The notes under the pieces: generated by a model
What the model was told of the DNA's origin: nothing
Seen by the model: only the letters and a program-made list of their open reading frames with translations
Databases searched by the model: none
Made by a program: the position numbers and the translations under genes
Source of the DNA: Effrenium voratum
Lineage: Eukaryota; Sar; Dinophyceae; Suessiales; Symbiodiniaceae
Assembly: GCA_963377175.1 (NCBI GenBank)
Contig: CAUJNA010001890.1
Span: 248,001 to 312,000, forward strand
Direction of reading: 5' to 3'
DNA: 64,000 nucleotides
Part shown: piece after piece, positions 1 to 33,300 of the stretch
How the letters are laid out: the number at the start of each line of letters is the position of its first letter
How positions within the stretch are numbered: position 1 is the first letter of the stretch

Positions 1-764
1 AAGTCCAATTGTCTGCCCTTTGGTAGATATGCACCCTCTCACCAATTCAAATGGTACAGGGGTCCAACTAAAGGACACTTGTCTTCCAGGAACCCCCTGT
101 CAGGGTCAGTTTTTGTCTTACTGTTTCTCAGGGGCTTAAGCAAGTGGAGGTAAAGTGAAGACTTTGAGTCCTCCAAATGTCTCCAAACTACTTGGAACCT
201 GTCCTTTGAATTACCATTTGGATAATGCGTACCTACTGAAGTTCCTGGACCTTATGCTTTTTGGGAGACCGTTCTAGTGTTTGAACTCTTTCTGGGCCAT
301 CGATGCCCCTGAATGGACCCATTTGAAAGATAGGGCCTTTGCCTTGCGAGGGCCTGAATCCAAGCTTCCCTTTTTTTTTGGGGGGGGGAGCCAGCACCTA
401 AAACTTGGTGGCCCCCTTTGAGCTCCTTTGGCTGCGCTGCCGAGTTTTGGGAGGGAGGCCTTTCGTGTTTCTTCGAAGCCGAGGGCCGCAGCTGCGGCCC
501 ATCAGCTCGCAAGGCATATGGTTTCTCAAAGGGGCAGTCTTTGACTCAGTTTTTGACAGGACACCACCCTTACTCGCCTAGAACGGATCAACCAGATCTG
601 ACCTTTTGGTGTTCATGTCCTCCATATCGAGCCATGGCCCCCGAAGAGTTGAGCTTGTATTTCTGGGCCCTTTTGGCAGCTGAGTGCTGGGTCCCTGGTG
701 GCGCATGGTGCTGGATCGATCTGGGGAAGGGGCCAGTGCTTGAGGGGTTGATCCCCCCTTCTGG

Positions 765-873
765 AAAAAACACCATCGTTCTTTCCGAAAACCGGATCCG
801 TTTTCCCTGGGCTTCCGGAGGTTTGCTAGAAAGAAAAACGGATGCCTGGAAAGAATGGGGTAGGTACCCCTAG
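765..873 (+). repeat. Family G element, copy 1
   Basis: ACCATCGTTCTTTCCGAAAA, CCGTTTTCCCTGGG, GGTTTGCTAGAAAGAAAAAC, GGAAAGAATGGGGTAGGTAC and CCCTAG. Confidence 0.7.
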
Positions 874-1556
874 AGCTTTGGCCTCCAAGGGGCGCTCGGA
901 ACGGTTCTTTGCACGTTCGATGCGCCAATCGCTGGAGCCGATCGATGCGCCGGCCGCTTCTTGTGGCGAGCTTTTGCTCCATGGCAAGCTCGGCTTTCAT
1001 CCGCATGAGCATCGCAACGGAAAGCAGGGAGCACATGAGCAAGTGGAAGGTGTCCAAAGGCAACAAGTCACCGCAGAAGTTGCTTTTTTATGCATATCAT
1101 CGCGGGCTTCCCAGATCAAGCAGAATCGCCGAAAGGAAGGCCACCGATCCATCATGGCCACCCATCCATCATGGCCCAAAGGAGATACGGCGCCTGACTG
1201 AAGCCATACACCCCCCCTTCGAGGTCGATCCGGTTTGGCCCATAGTGGCGCCTTCTGGCGGTCATATACCCCCTATTAAACTTTGTGTCTCCCAGCCATC
1301 CGGTTCCTTAGCCTTCTAGCTTTGTGGTGTTTAGTGGGGGATTTCCGTGTTTGACCCACTAAAAGTGAAACTTTTGGCCGGGGGATCTGCGGACAGCCCA
1401 GTGAAACATCGATTTCTTCGGGTCGCCTCAGGGCCCAAGAGATAGGCCCAGATAGGCCTCGCGATTCGCGGAGACAGAAATTCTCCCATGCGAATCTGGC
1501 TGCTGAGCCTGGTGGCAGGCGGGACACCGTTAGCTGAGTGGTTCCTTTGTGGGTGC

Positions 1557-1658
1557 CTGGAGTCTCCTTCTGACCCGAATCAAAAATGGTTGGTCATGGG
1601 CCCCTTTATTTTGGGTAATGACCAACCATTTTTGATTCGTCAGAAGGAGACTCCAGGC
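1557..1658 (+). repeat. Family B hairpin, copy 1
   Basis: CCTGGAGTCTCCTTCTGACC and, about 60 bp on, its reverse complement; arms of about 38 bp are almost perfect (GAATCAAAAATGGTTGGT on both sides). Confidence 0.9.
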
Positions 1659-1778
1659 GAACATGTTTGCCAGCTTTTCTTTCGGGTCGGTTTTCTTTGC
1701 AAAGGTCAAGGCGAAACCCAACCACGTGATGTGCAGAGGTCTCCGCCGACTCGGATCGTGCTTGAAAGAAAGCCAGCA

Positions 1779-1869
1779 CCTGGAGTCTCCGTGACCCTTG
1801 CAAAATGGGTCAATGCCCCCATTATTTTGGGTAATGACCCCATTTTTTAAGGGTCATGGAGACTCCACA
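1779..1869 (+). repeat. Family B hairpin, copy 2
   Basis: CCTGGAGTCTCCGTGACCCT / AAGGGTCATGGAGACTCCA. Confidence 0.85.
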
Positions 1870-2177
1870 CACTTTTTGTGAAGTGATGTGACCCTTGTGT
1901 TTTTTGACCGTACCTTTTTGGGGGTTGTTTGAAAGGGGGAATTTCACAAGCAAACCACCATTTCGGGGTTCCGCTATTTTGGGAGACAGACCCGGGTGCC
2001 GTTGAGAACCAGAGGAAACAAACCATTCAAGCGAAGTCATACCACATACACACCCGGTGTTGAGAACTCTGTTGGTTTCCTTCTGTCTTTCACCTGGTGT
2101 TTGCCTTGGTTGCGCTTGTGTGTGGTACCAGGGTGCGCAGTTTTCCGTTGTCTTGGATCCCCTGGACGTTTCGGCAG

Positions 2178-2178
2178 G

Positions 2179-2212
<34 letters not shown>

Positions 2213-2262
2213 AAGAGAGAGCGAGAGAGAGAGAGAGAGAAAGAGAGAAAGAGAGAGATGGA
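2178..2262. repeat. GA microsatellite
   Basis: About 85 bp of GA with scattered GC/AA interruptions. Confidence 0.95.
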
Positions 2263-2732
2263 GGGAGAGGGGTTGGAGGGACAAGAGACGCTCTACGCAA
2301 ATGCTATATGAACGCATGCAAACCGCCAAACAAAACCACCGATTCGAGGGAAGATTACACTTTGCCCCAGTTGGGAGAGATGAGGCCCAATAAATTCTTG
2401 GAAAACAACACAAATTCCACCTGGTGCTGGAATGTGTCCATCCACAGCTTGAATGACCTACAGAGTGGGGTGGCCATTTGGGTCGAGGAAATGGATTCTT
2501 GTTTCCAAGCACCACCTGGCTGCAGCCCGGAAGGATTGAAGGATGCGGCAAAAAGAAGCCCCTTGAACAGGTGTTGGGTTGAATGGTGGGCCTGTTCAAG
2601 CAAACCTTGCTCAAATGTACAAGCAACTTAGTAGGTAAGAACCATGTTTAGAAACTGTGGCTGGGGCTGAACGCTTGGGTGGCTTACCGTGGTTCAAAGC
2701 TACTGACGAAGTTGAACGCTCTACTGCTATTG

Positions 2733-2828
2733 GGTTGGATCTTTAGACTTTAACTTTTTGGGTTCCCCTCATATTATTTCCTTTTCACCAGCAAAAAGTT
2801 AAACACTTTTTGCTGGGGATCTACAGCA
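2733..2828 (+). repeat. Family E element, copy 1
   Basis: TGGGTTGGATCTTTAGACTT then AACTTTTTGGG and, after 60 bp, AAAAGTTAAACACTTTTTGC. Confidence 0.75.
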
Positions 2829-2872
2829 CCCAGGGTTGGTACATGTTCAATTACGTATTCTTGACTGCTCTT

Positions 2873-2972
2873 GGGTTGGATCTTTAGACTTTCACCCTTT
2901 TGGGTGGAATCAAGTTTGGTTTTCCACTACACCCACAAAAAGTGAATAACTTTTTGCTGAGGGGTCAACAGA
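2873..2972 (+). repeat. Family E element, copy 2
   Basis: TTGGGTTGGATCTTTAGACT, CCACTACACCCACAAAAAGT and CTTTTTGCTGAGGGGTCAAC, 45 bp after copy 1. Confidence 0.75.
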
Positions 2973-4247
2973 AACCAAGTATTGCGCACCGAGGCGCTGC
3001 TTCCGCCGCGGAGTGTCAGGCAGAGTCCTGTGAGGCGCGAGAAAGGGGAGGGGAAAGCAAGGGCAGGGTGGCAGGGCTTGATTTGTGCTTTCCCTTGTTA
3101 ATTGTTTGTTTTGTGTTTGTGGTGTATTTCTCTTGTGGGTTTGTGGTTTCTGTTGGTGTTTTGTGTGGCTTGATTCTGTCCGTGTTTGTTTGTGACTTGC
3201 TTAGTTTCATCTGTGGGTTGTCAGTTGCTTGTGTATGAGTTGTCCTGTTTGGTTTGGTCTGTTTGGGTTTTTTTGGTTGGCTTGGTTTGCTTTGTTTGGC
3301 AAATACTGGCAATTTTGCCAGACAAGTCGTCAGTCTTGTGCCCTTCCTTTGTTTGCGTCCCAATTTCCTTCCTATGGCCAACCATCGCCTTAGAAAGGAG
3401 TTCTTGCTTGTTGGTTGCGGGGGGGGGGGGAATACAGGGGTTCGTCACTCAGCCGAAGAGTACTAGGTCCACACAGTCGCGCAAAAGCCGGAAAAAGGCG
3501 CTTTGTTGGGTCTTATCTACATGTATCACCCCGTGCGTGGCAAAGAACCTCCACGCGCGTAAGGTGGCGCAAGCCGGCGCAGGCAAGACATCCACAAGTC
3601 GCCTAAGCCAAACCGTGCATTGCTTGAGGCTTCGCAAGCGGGAGCGTAAGCAAACTGATAGCAGCGACATGTTTAGGACATAGCCCTTTACTAACTGGCG
3701 GAATGATCTTGTGGTAAGCAGAATGCGCCAGCTAGAAGTAGGATGACAATTCCTACAGCTTTCGGGGCCTGGCCTCTTTTGGCTTCCGTCAGTGTGCAAT
3801 GGAAACGGGGTCTGTCCCCTCTCAAACCCTGAATCAGGCCTTCCAAGGCTTGGGATAGGCCGCCCCCGCAAAGCTCCCCTTGCAGATCGATGAGGATTTG
3901 TGCCCCCCATATGGGGTCTCACTTTCGGTTTCTCTTTAGGCCAGGCTGGTGCTCAGTAAGGAATGGCCTTCCGGGTGTTGAGAATGCACCCAGGCATTCC
4001 CAAAAGGGGTGTCCAACTCCAAAGAAAGACACGCGCCATGCTCCTTGCGCAAGCTCAACCGGCGATGACCTGCCGATTTCGACAGGGCCTTGGCTCAAGG
4101 GAGGCTCGTGGCCGTTAGGCATGGCTGCGGCTTCCAAGCTCGCCTTCGCCCCACAGGCGCGGCGGCCGAAAATGGGGGGGGCTATGACAGGACAGCCTGG
4201 CGAAGGGCTGTAAGCAGAAGCGACAACCAATGCAGGGGTGGACAACA

Positions 4248-4350
4248 TCCACTTGCTCAAGAACATGTTTGTTTTGATGTATTTTCCCTTGCTGGTTTTA
4301 AAGGGCATCTATCACTACATGGTTTTTCCCAGGGGGCTTCAGCAAATGGA
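4248..4350 (+). repeat. Family C element, copy 1
   Basis: ACTTGCTCAAGAACATGTTT, core GCTGGTTTTAAAGGGCATCT, end GGGGGCTTCAGCAAATGGA. The ends are inverted. Confidence 0.75.
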
Positions 4351-4858
4351 AGACAACTGTTTGGGGCTTCTTTGTAGGTCTGTGACTTGTAGTGGAAGAA
4401 CATTGGTCTGAGCCTGCCGTATTTAAAGCGGTCCGCAGGCTTTGAAGAGCAAAGCTGCCGTTTTGCTGCTTCGAAGATTCAATCCATTGCCAGGAGTAGC
4501 TTACCTCTTTGATGTTTTGCCCTTTCCTTGCAAGGGCATTGCGTACGGGTTTCGAAGGCATGGATGCTTGTATGCCAATATAAGCTTGCCACGCGCCGCG
4601 TATAGACGAATATATAAAAAAAATCCGACTCCCTTCCGTGGCATGGCCTCCCAAGACCTGAAAATGCCGACCCCCTTCCACCAGAAAAGAAGCTGCAACT
4701 TGGGGTCCAAGTCCTTGAAGCCGAAGCCTCTGGTTCGCCTTGTGACGCCTCGAAGCGGCGGGAATCGGCGTCTAAAGTGTCAAAGTCTGACCTGGGAGTC
4801 TCTCAACCTGGTCCCGCTTTTGATATACGAATTGGAGGCCGAACAACATTTCACAAGA

Positions 4859-25462
<20,604 letters not shown>

Positions 25463-27392
25463 GGGCCATGCTCGTTTCTAAAAGCCCGACGGCTGGGCTT
25501 GTCTCAGAAGGAACCTCAAACATGAACCCTCGCAAAGGCTCCTTGCTTCATGGTTGTTGGGAAACATTGGATATGTTTTTGCTTGTTGTGCGTGGGAAAT
25601 CCCCACTCAATTGCTAAAAAACAAATTGTTGCTCTCCTTCCAGCGTCAATCAAGCTTAGAAGCAATCGAGGGATGCTCCAAAAAGGAAGCCTCTGGCCAA
25701 GAAGCCATCGAGTTGCATTCTCGAAAAGGAAGCCTCTGGCGAGCGGCTCATGTGCGAGGACGTTTTACAGGGACAGCAAGCCCAGAGTTTCATATTTTCC
25801 GGCTGCTTTCAAATGCCGAGGCGAATGGCATAGCCGGCGGGACAGTCCTGGCTCAACTTTTTAAGGAGCATGAGGGGCGACTGGGAAAAGTTTCGCACCA
25901 GGGCAGAAAGGCCTTTTGGGGCGCGGGCCAGGCAACTGAGTTCACAAGCTTTATCGCTGCCTTTGTCTCGGCGTGAAGGAACCCCTCCCCCGGCAAAAAA
26001 CAACAACACCAGCAAACATGTCCCCGCACCCCGAAATTGCCAACCTGAACGCGGGGTATTGCAACCACAAGTTATGGCTCTTTTTCTGGTACCTTGCGGG
26101 TCCAGGTTCCCTTCTGCCGTTGAAGGCATCCCAGTGAGGTCAGATGTTGGCCAAACTTCCATGGAAAGCATCGGGAGGTTGGGCCAATCTACTCACTCGG
26201 TTGCAAGGTCTCAGGTCGAAGTTGTGCTGTGGTTCTGAGATCACCTGCCAACAAGAAAGACAGGCATGGGCGAATTGCAGCCACCGAGTCCCTTTCATGG
26301 GATGTCACTGATGGGTGTATTCATTTGGCTGTGAATTTGAGGAGTTGTAACCACCTCAGAAGAAGTTGGTGGTCGCAATTCATCCCTAAATGTTGTCCAC
26401 CGAAGGGTCCCTTAGTACATCTCACCCATATTTGGGTTGTTCATATGGTGTCTTAAAATAGGGTGGAAAAAGGCGTGCTGGAAGGAAAAAAACATGGCTG
26501 GTTTCCCCTGTGTTTCCCTTTGAGAAAACAGACTAAAAGGACATTGCCAAAAGGAGGCAAAACCCAAAAAGACGAGCCACCCAGATTTCTTTTTGGTGAA
26601 GTCGTGTTCATCCACCCAGACCCACTCAGCATCCAGCAGGCCGGCCCGGCCTCGGTGCCGCAAAAAGAAGAGGCCCGCGGCTTTGGGCCGGAAAAATGTG
26701 GGGGGGGGGGTTGGGGGTTGGGGGTTGGGGGGTGGGGGGGGGGGGTTGTTGAATCTCTTGGACAGGAGAATTAGAATGGACCTATATACATGGAAAGGCT
26801 ATTATTGCAACAAACTAAAGAAAAAGAAAACCAAATAAAAAGATAATGAAAAATAACCAACATAAAGATAAGAAAGGAATAGAAGGAAAATAAACAAGAG
26901 ATGAAGGAAGAGGAAATCATTTGCAACCGCTGGAAAGTGTGGAAACATGTGTGTGTGTGGTGTGGGTGTGTGTGGGGGGGGGCAACCCACCCCTCCGGTT
27001 TCCTTTGGATTCATGCTTACGGAAAAATGTGTGGGGTCGGGGGGTTGGGGGTTCTTGAAGCCAGAAAAGGGGGGACAAAGTAACTTGATGGGGTTGGGAC
27101 TCCCGGCTTCATGTCACAGAACGGGCCCTCTCTGTCGCAACCGTGGGTTTGATAACCCCCCCTGCAGATTGCAGAGTGCCACTCAAAAGGGGATTCCTCA
27201 ACAAACGGATGGCTTCGAGTTGCGTCACTCGTTTTGTCAGGGGTTGCTCTGGGTCCACAAAGGTGAGGGAAACTCAAACCGATCTTGGAGCCCTTTGACT
27301 TGAGTCTTCAGTTCGGTGTCCGAGTCTTCGAAGCTATGAAATCCATGTAAAGCCACCTGAACCCCAGGCTCTTGGAGCGTTGTGATGTGCAG
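25463..27392. other. P450-FGE interval, no gene identified
   Basis: Expected to contain the P450 3' end and the FGE first exon (signal peptide), but neither a polyadenylation signal nor a convincing signal-peptide exon was seen. It has a G-run cluster at 26698 and short repeat pieces. Confidence 0.5.
26698..26752 (+). repeat. G-run cluster, possible G-quadruplex
   Basis: At least six runs of four or more G separated by TT over 55 bp, between the P450 stop and the FGE exons. Confidence 0.7.
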
Positions 27393-27481
27393 GGCTGCGG
27401 TTGCAGCTCCTTGGGCCGCCGAGAAGGTGGCCAGCTGCGGGCGGCGGAAGTCGCCGCGGCGCTGGCGCCGGCGGCGCTGAG
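27393..27481 (+). CDS. SUMF1: FGE exon 1 of the model (probable): CGC motif
   Basis: Encodes GCGCSSLGRREGGQLRAAEV plus an alanine-rich tail. Phase and GC donor (27482) fit the next exon. Human FGE carries a functional Cys-Gly-Cys at its mature N-terminus, which supports the call, but the sequence is short and GC-rich. Confidence 0.5.
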
Positions 27482-29650
27482 GCGGGCGGTGGTCCCGGGG
27501 TCGGTTTTGAGACGTGGGGGGCTTGAGGGGGTGTTTTGAGATGTGCAAAAAGGTGGTTGATCACTTTTCGCCGGAGATCGAAGTGAGAAGTTGTTGCGTG
27601 CTTTGGGGAGCACCTGGGGGGGGGACAAACCCATTATCTCACAAAACCAGGGGGACAACCCGAATTGCCCCCAACTTGCCCCATGTTGTTTGGTAAAAGC
27701 ATGTAAGTTTGCTTGTGCATGTAGGAGTGACTAGCAAAAACCTGGTTCGAATGCGAGACTTCACAAGGAAAACCCCGCAGTTGGGGGTTCTAAAAGGGAA
27801 ACTTGAAAGGAGAAGCACACATTCGGAGTGTTTTTTTCAAGGCCATGGGGACACGGTTGATGAACAGACCCTTGGTTGATTCATAGGGGGATGCTCCTGC
27901 AAGAGTGAAGGATCTCTCGCTCAGCTGGCCGCAACCAGCACTTGCTTTCTGGGCAGCATCAGCTTGGACTGCTGCTGAAAGCAATCCTAGACCAGTGGAC
28001 ATGGACTGTATGGTGGGTGGGCGTTGTCCTAAGGCAAAGATTTCCTCTTGAAAGCCTAAAGTATCAGAGGTCAACCGAATGAATCAGACAAGGTGCAGGG
28101 CATGGTCACGAGCTGGTTTCTTCCTTTTTTTGTGTGGTTGCTCATGTCTATCCCTCTCAACGCATGTGTTCAAAGCCAACTGCCCTTATGGCTTCCTTGT
28201 TCTGGCCCCATTTGGAGTGTCCCAAGAGGTAAGCCCAACCATCCATGGATTTGCGGACCTGAGTTTTTTCAGAGACCTTGCCCAGAGGCTGATTACTGGC
28301 TACACGGCGTTCTATGTTGTGTGTCCAGACCTACCGATGTGATTTGCAATTTGCATTGCAAAATCAGTGAGTCGCTGAGCTGGGGCTCTCTATGGAAGTA
28401 ACATCATGGGCACGACCTTTGTGAGCTTTCCAAGGTGCAGCTGCAACGCCAATGAGATTGCCCTGGGGGTTAATCCCCATATGGCGATGAACGGGGAGCA
28501 CCCGGTTGGCCACTTGCAAGAGAAACTTGATGAACTGTGTGTCTCTTCTTGACAGGCAGGAGACGTTTGTTGACAATCCAGGTGTAATTTCTCAGTTGTT
28601 TGTTTTCGACGTCTTGACCTTTTGGTTTTCCCTTTTGGTCCCATATTTAGTCATGGCCCCAAAAGGTGATCACCGTTTCGTTCCAGGTCCTTTGGGCAAC
28701 TCAGATTTGCGTGTCTGCCAGAGCGTCATTATCTCCTTTCTGGCCGACAGTCATCGCGTTGGGTTTGGTGTTTTCGGACGTGTTGGGCGGTTGTTCAAAC
28801 AACCAGCCCGCTTTTAGAAGGGAAGCCAAAAGCGGGTGTCTCGCTCCCTGAGTTCCTGGACTTTGAGCTTTTTTGGAAGACCAATTTAGTGGTACACAAA
28901 AAGTTGCAGCTTTGTTCGGCCACTCAGGAAGTTGGGTGTTTAAGCACGTTTCAACCACCGGTGGGCCCCCTCCTCCTTCCCTCGAGGGGGTGAGTCAGCC
29001 GTGCCAGGCACAATGAAGACATGGTCGAGATCCCGGCTGGTCGCTTTCTCATGGGCGACCGGAAGGATCGCGTGCACTTTCCACAGGCGGGGAATCGTTG
29101 GACCGGCGTGGTGTTAAAAGGCGGCAGTCCCTCGTGGTCGGTTTTACACTTGGAGCAAGTAGAAGGGACAATCTCCGCCTATGTTAGGTGAGGTCATGTT
29201 TACTTGAGGACAATGGAGGTGTGCTAGCTACTTTCAGCCTGCAATTTCTGGTCAGATCAAGCTCCTTCCTCACAGATTGCAGGCCTGGTGAGGAAATCCA
29301 AAGGGGGGGTGGGATGGACACGTCGAGTCCAGACCATTTTGCAGATCCCAAACCTAAAACAAGGGACAGAGACACCCAAGTGTCCACCATACTTCCATAT
29401 ATACACATATATATATATATATATATATAAGTCCCTGCTTGTCCCTCTGTCTGTCCCTCTGTTTGTGCCTTTGTTTGTCCCTCTGTTTGTCCCTCTGTCT
29501 GTCTCTCTGTCTGTCTGTCTGCCTGTCGGTCTGCCTGCCCTGCCTGCCTGTCTGTCTGCCTGTCTGTCTGTTTGTCTGTCTTTCCTGCCTGTCCTGTCTG
29601 TCCTGTCTGTCTGTCTGTCTGCCTGCCTGCCTGCCTGCCTGCCTGTCTGG

Positions 29651-29735
<85 letters not shown>

Positions 29736-29743
29736 TGTCTGCC

Positions 29744-29830
<87 letters not shown>

Positions 29831-30275
29831 GTCTGTCTGCCTGTCGGTCCGTTCGTCCGTCCATCTGTCTGTCTGTTCCGGTGTGTTAGGAGCCTCGCTT
29901 ATCAGCATTTGTTTGAAGGCCACCATTCCAAATGAAGAGAACCAACAAACCGAAAACCCTAAAAGGATGCTACCAACGGTGAAGGAAACCACGTGCACAA
30001 GTCAGCCTAAAGCCACCATTCGGACAACCCGTGCTTCTCGGGAAACATTCGTCCAAGGGCGGTATGTTTTTACCCAAGGACGGCGAGGGCCCCGTGCGCC
30101 CGGTGCGGATGTCCGGCTTCCTCATGGACCGCTTCGAGGCGAAACCGGGCTGTGAGCCTGCCAGTTTTTTTTAAATCAAAAACAAAAACACAAACAAACA
30201 AGAACACAAAAATGAAAGCAAGAGCAACAAAACAAACAAACAGACAAACAAACAGACAAACACACAAACAAACAA

Positions 30276-30371
<96 letters not shown>

Positions 30372-33300
30372 ACCAAGGTACTTGGGGCGTCTGTTTTGAG
30401 GCTCGGTACCCCTTTTGGGTCGGTTAAAAAGGGGGGAAACCAAAAGGACACCACCCATTTTGGGAGAGCCCGGGAGAGCCGGCGTTACGCGCTGAATTTA
30501 GGCCTGAGTGTCTCGCCTGCACCCCGGCCCAATGATTTACTCAAGCGCACTAGCTCGGCACTGTTCATTATGTCAAAGATGCTCAAAGCCTGAGCTTCGG
30601 GCATTTGTTTTCCAGCGGGACCGAAACGTTCGCTCAGAGAATTGCGTGCACAGGCGTGGAAGCATGGCTAAGCCCCAAAGTGAAGTAGCTTTCCGCTTCC
30701 ATTTCATGATGGAAGAATGCATCGACTGAAAGTGAGAAATCGAAGTAGCTTTTTGCACGGCATTTGGGGATGAAATCATGCAGGTCTGCGGGTGAGTCGT
30801 GAAGCTTGGATGTGGCAATCCAGCGAAGTTTCAAGATTTGTTGCGCGACTTCATGCAAGGCAGCCTCAGCCTTGCAGCCACCAAAAACACGCGGGGCCGC
30901 CTATGAGCCGTGCACCATGCAGTCCAAAACCATTGGTTTTCAATCCTCCTTCCATTCCGGGTGAGGTTTAGTCAAACACATCCTGCAGTTCATTGTCCTT
31001 CATGGTCCATGCTGTAGATTTTGACCATGGCTTGGGTTAAACCCCTCAAGCTCCCCCAACAACGCCCCCAACCCCAACCCCCCACCCCCAACTCCCCCCA
31101 CCCCCCAACCACCCCCCCCCAACCCCCTCAGACCCCCCCCCCCAACCACGCCCCCTTGAAGGGACAGGGAGGCCACCGGGGCAACCGGGGGACGACCGGA
31201 TCGGCGGCTTTCGGATGGACCGCTCCGACGCTCCGAGGTGAGCAACGCGAAGTTCCGCGCATTCGCGGAGGCCACGAAGTACGTCACCGACGCGGAGCGC
31301 CTCGGGGACTCCTTCGTGGCGGAGGTGTACCTCTCGGAGGCGAGACAGCGGGGAGCGGTCAGGTGGTTCTGGCTAGGTGGTTTCCATTTGCGGAAGTGAA
31401 TATGTTTTATTTCCCCTTGGTGGTTTTAAAAGGAATCTATAGGTGTTTCTGGCTTCTTGTTTGCTTCCCTTTGGTTATGTTTTATCTTCCCGTGGTGGTT
31501 TTAAAGGGAATCGATTTTGAAATGAACAGTTTTTATTGCCCCTTGTTGGTGTTGAAGGGGAATCTATCACTTATCTATATTTTTCTTCAGGAGACTTAAG
31601 CAAACGGAGTCTGATTGCGCTTTCTGTTGTGTTGTGCGGATGTTGGTGTTGTGTGTGTGTGTGTGTGTGTTGATTTGTCTTGAGTGTTTGATTTGTTACT
31701 TTGGTGTGGGTGTGTTCGTGGGATTCCTAAGCCTTTTTTGGGGGCCTCCTTCAAAACCATGTACTGTTTGTACTGTTTGTTCTTTTTTGTTTGTTTGTTT
31801 TTGTTTGTTTTGTTTTGTTTGTTTGTTTGTTTGTTTGTTTGTTTGTTTGTTTGTTTGTTTGTTTGTTTGTTTGTTTGTTTGTTTGTTTGTTTGTTTGTTT
31901 GTTTGTTTGTTTGTTTGTTTGTTTGTTTGTTTGTGTGTGTGTGTGTTGTTTTCCGGGTTGGCTAAGTATGAAGTTTGGAGTACCGACCAGTCTTGCACAT
32001 TGGTCCTGTTTGAAGCATAGATACCTCACTGAAGAATTCATATCCCTGGTTGAGTCCCTGTAGGTTACTTATATTGGGCACATCCCGGAGAACAAACCCA
32101 GAAAGAACTGGGGGTATCAACCACTTACCTGACGTGGTTAAAGTGATTTGTTTGAGCCCCCCGCGCGCGGGAAATCCAATCCCGCCCTACTTGGATGTTC
32201 AAGCCACTTAGTAGGAAAAGTTTATAACCATGGTTCTAAGCCACTGACACCAGTTACAGCTACTGTGATGGACGAAACCTGCACCACCCTTCAGAAACCC
32301 AGTGGAATGATTCGATTCCCCTGAGTAAATACCAACACACTTTCCCCACTTAGTTTCAAAGAAAGCCTGAAATGATAACCCCCCCCCCCCCCCCGTGAAT
32401 ACCAACCAAAAATGGTTTTCGCATGGTTTCCAAGTGGTACGAAATGGATCTCGTCCATCCAGAGTAGCACAAGGGGGAGGGTTCCCCTACTAAAGTAGAC
32501 AAAGCCGAAAAAAAAGGTTGGTAATTGCCCTTATTCTACCCTCTCAAATCTGGGCCCAGTCACCTTCCCACGTGACGGTTGCGTCACATACCCAGGCGGT
32601 GTCCGCCAGCATCCACCGCCACGTGAACGTCACCCCCTGGTGGCTCCCCACGCCCCAGGCCTCCTGGCGCAGCCCCGAGGGCGTCGACAGCAGCCTGGAG
32701 GAGTCCAAGCGCCGCGGCGAAGGAGACGTAGCGCGCCAGACGTTGGAGATCTTTGTGTGTGTGCGTGTTTTTTTTTGGGGGGGGGCTGTCGGGTTCAGGG
32801 AACCTCCAACAGTGGAAGGTTCAATGGAAAGCACCAGTCAATTGCCGCTTTTTTTTTGTTTTGCTTTTTTTTTGGGATCTTTGGTGTTGCTTGGGCTTTC
32901 AGGTTTGCAGGGAACCTCTCCGGACCTTTTCCCCTCATTTGGATTCGGGGCAATGACCCTTGAATCTAAGCAAGACCTGATGGAACCGCCAGAAGTGGCG
33001 CTTGACTTCAATGGCAAACACCAGTCAAGTTTCAACGGAGGTTCAAAGCCCTTGGGCTTTCGGGTTGACAGGAAACCTCCAAAAGTGGCGGTGGTTTCAA
33101 TGGAAGGCACCCGTCAATTGCCACTTAGGGGGAAATCCACTTAGCTTTGCTTGGTTTCGATGCGTTTGTTTTGTTGTTTTTTACACAAAACAATCAGCTT
33201 CAAACGGATCTTGCGGAATGGCTTCCCTTGGGCATCCCTTTTCAACCAGCCCAACGGACTTTGAGGAATCCGTGACTTCGCCATCTGCTTTTGCCCATAT

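Larger units (their letters stand above)
1..4858. other. No gene identified (upstream of P450)
   Basis: Holds repeat families G (765), B (1557, 1779) and E (2733, 2873), a GA run and a T/G-rich stretch (3080-3300). A GC-richer piece at 905-1070 is open on both strands (minus MRMKAELAMEQKLATRSGRR) and could be an exon of another gene, but nothing is recognisable. Confidence 0.5.

Noticed and set aside
578..1066. Minus-strand frame with a helix-like stretch near 905-1066
   Set aside because: It runs through a family G repeat and the opposite strand is equally open; not enough to call an exon.
29184..30155. Long Asp/Arg/Gln and Cys/Leu/Ser frames
   Set aside because: Caused by the CTGT/CTGC array inside an FGE intron.
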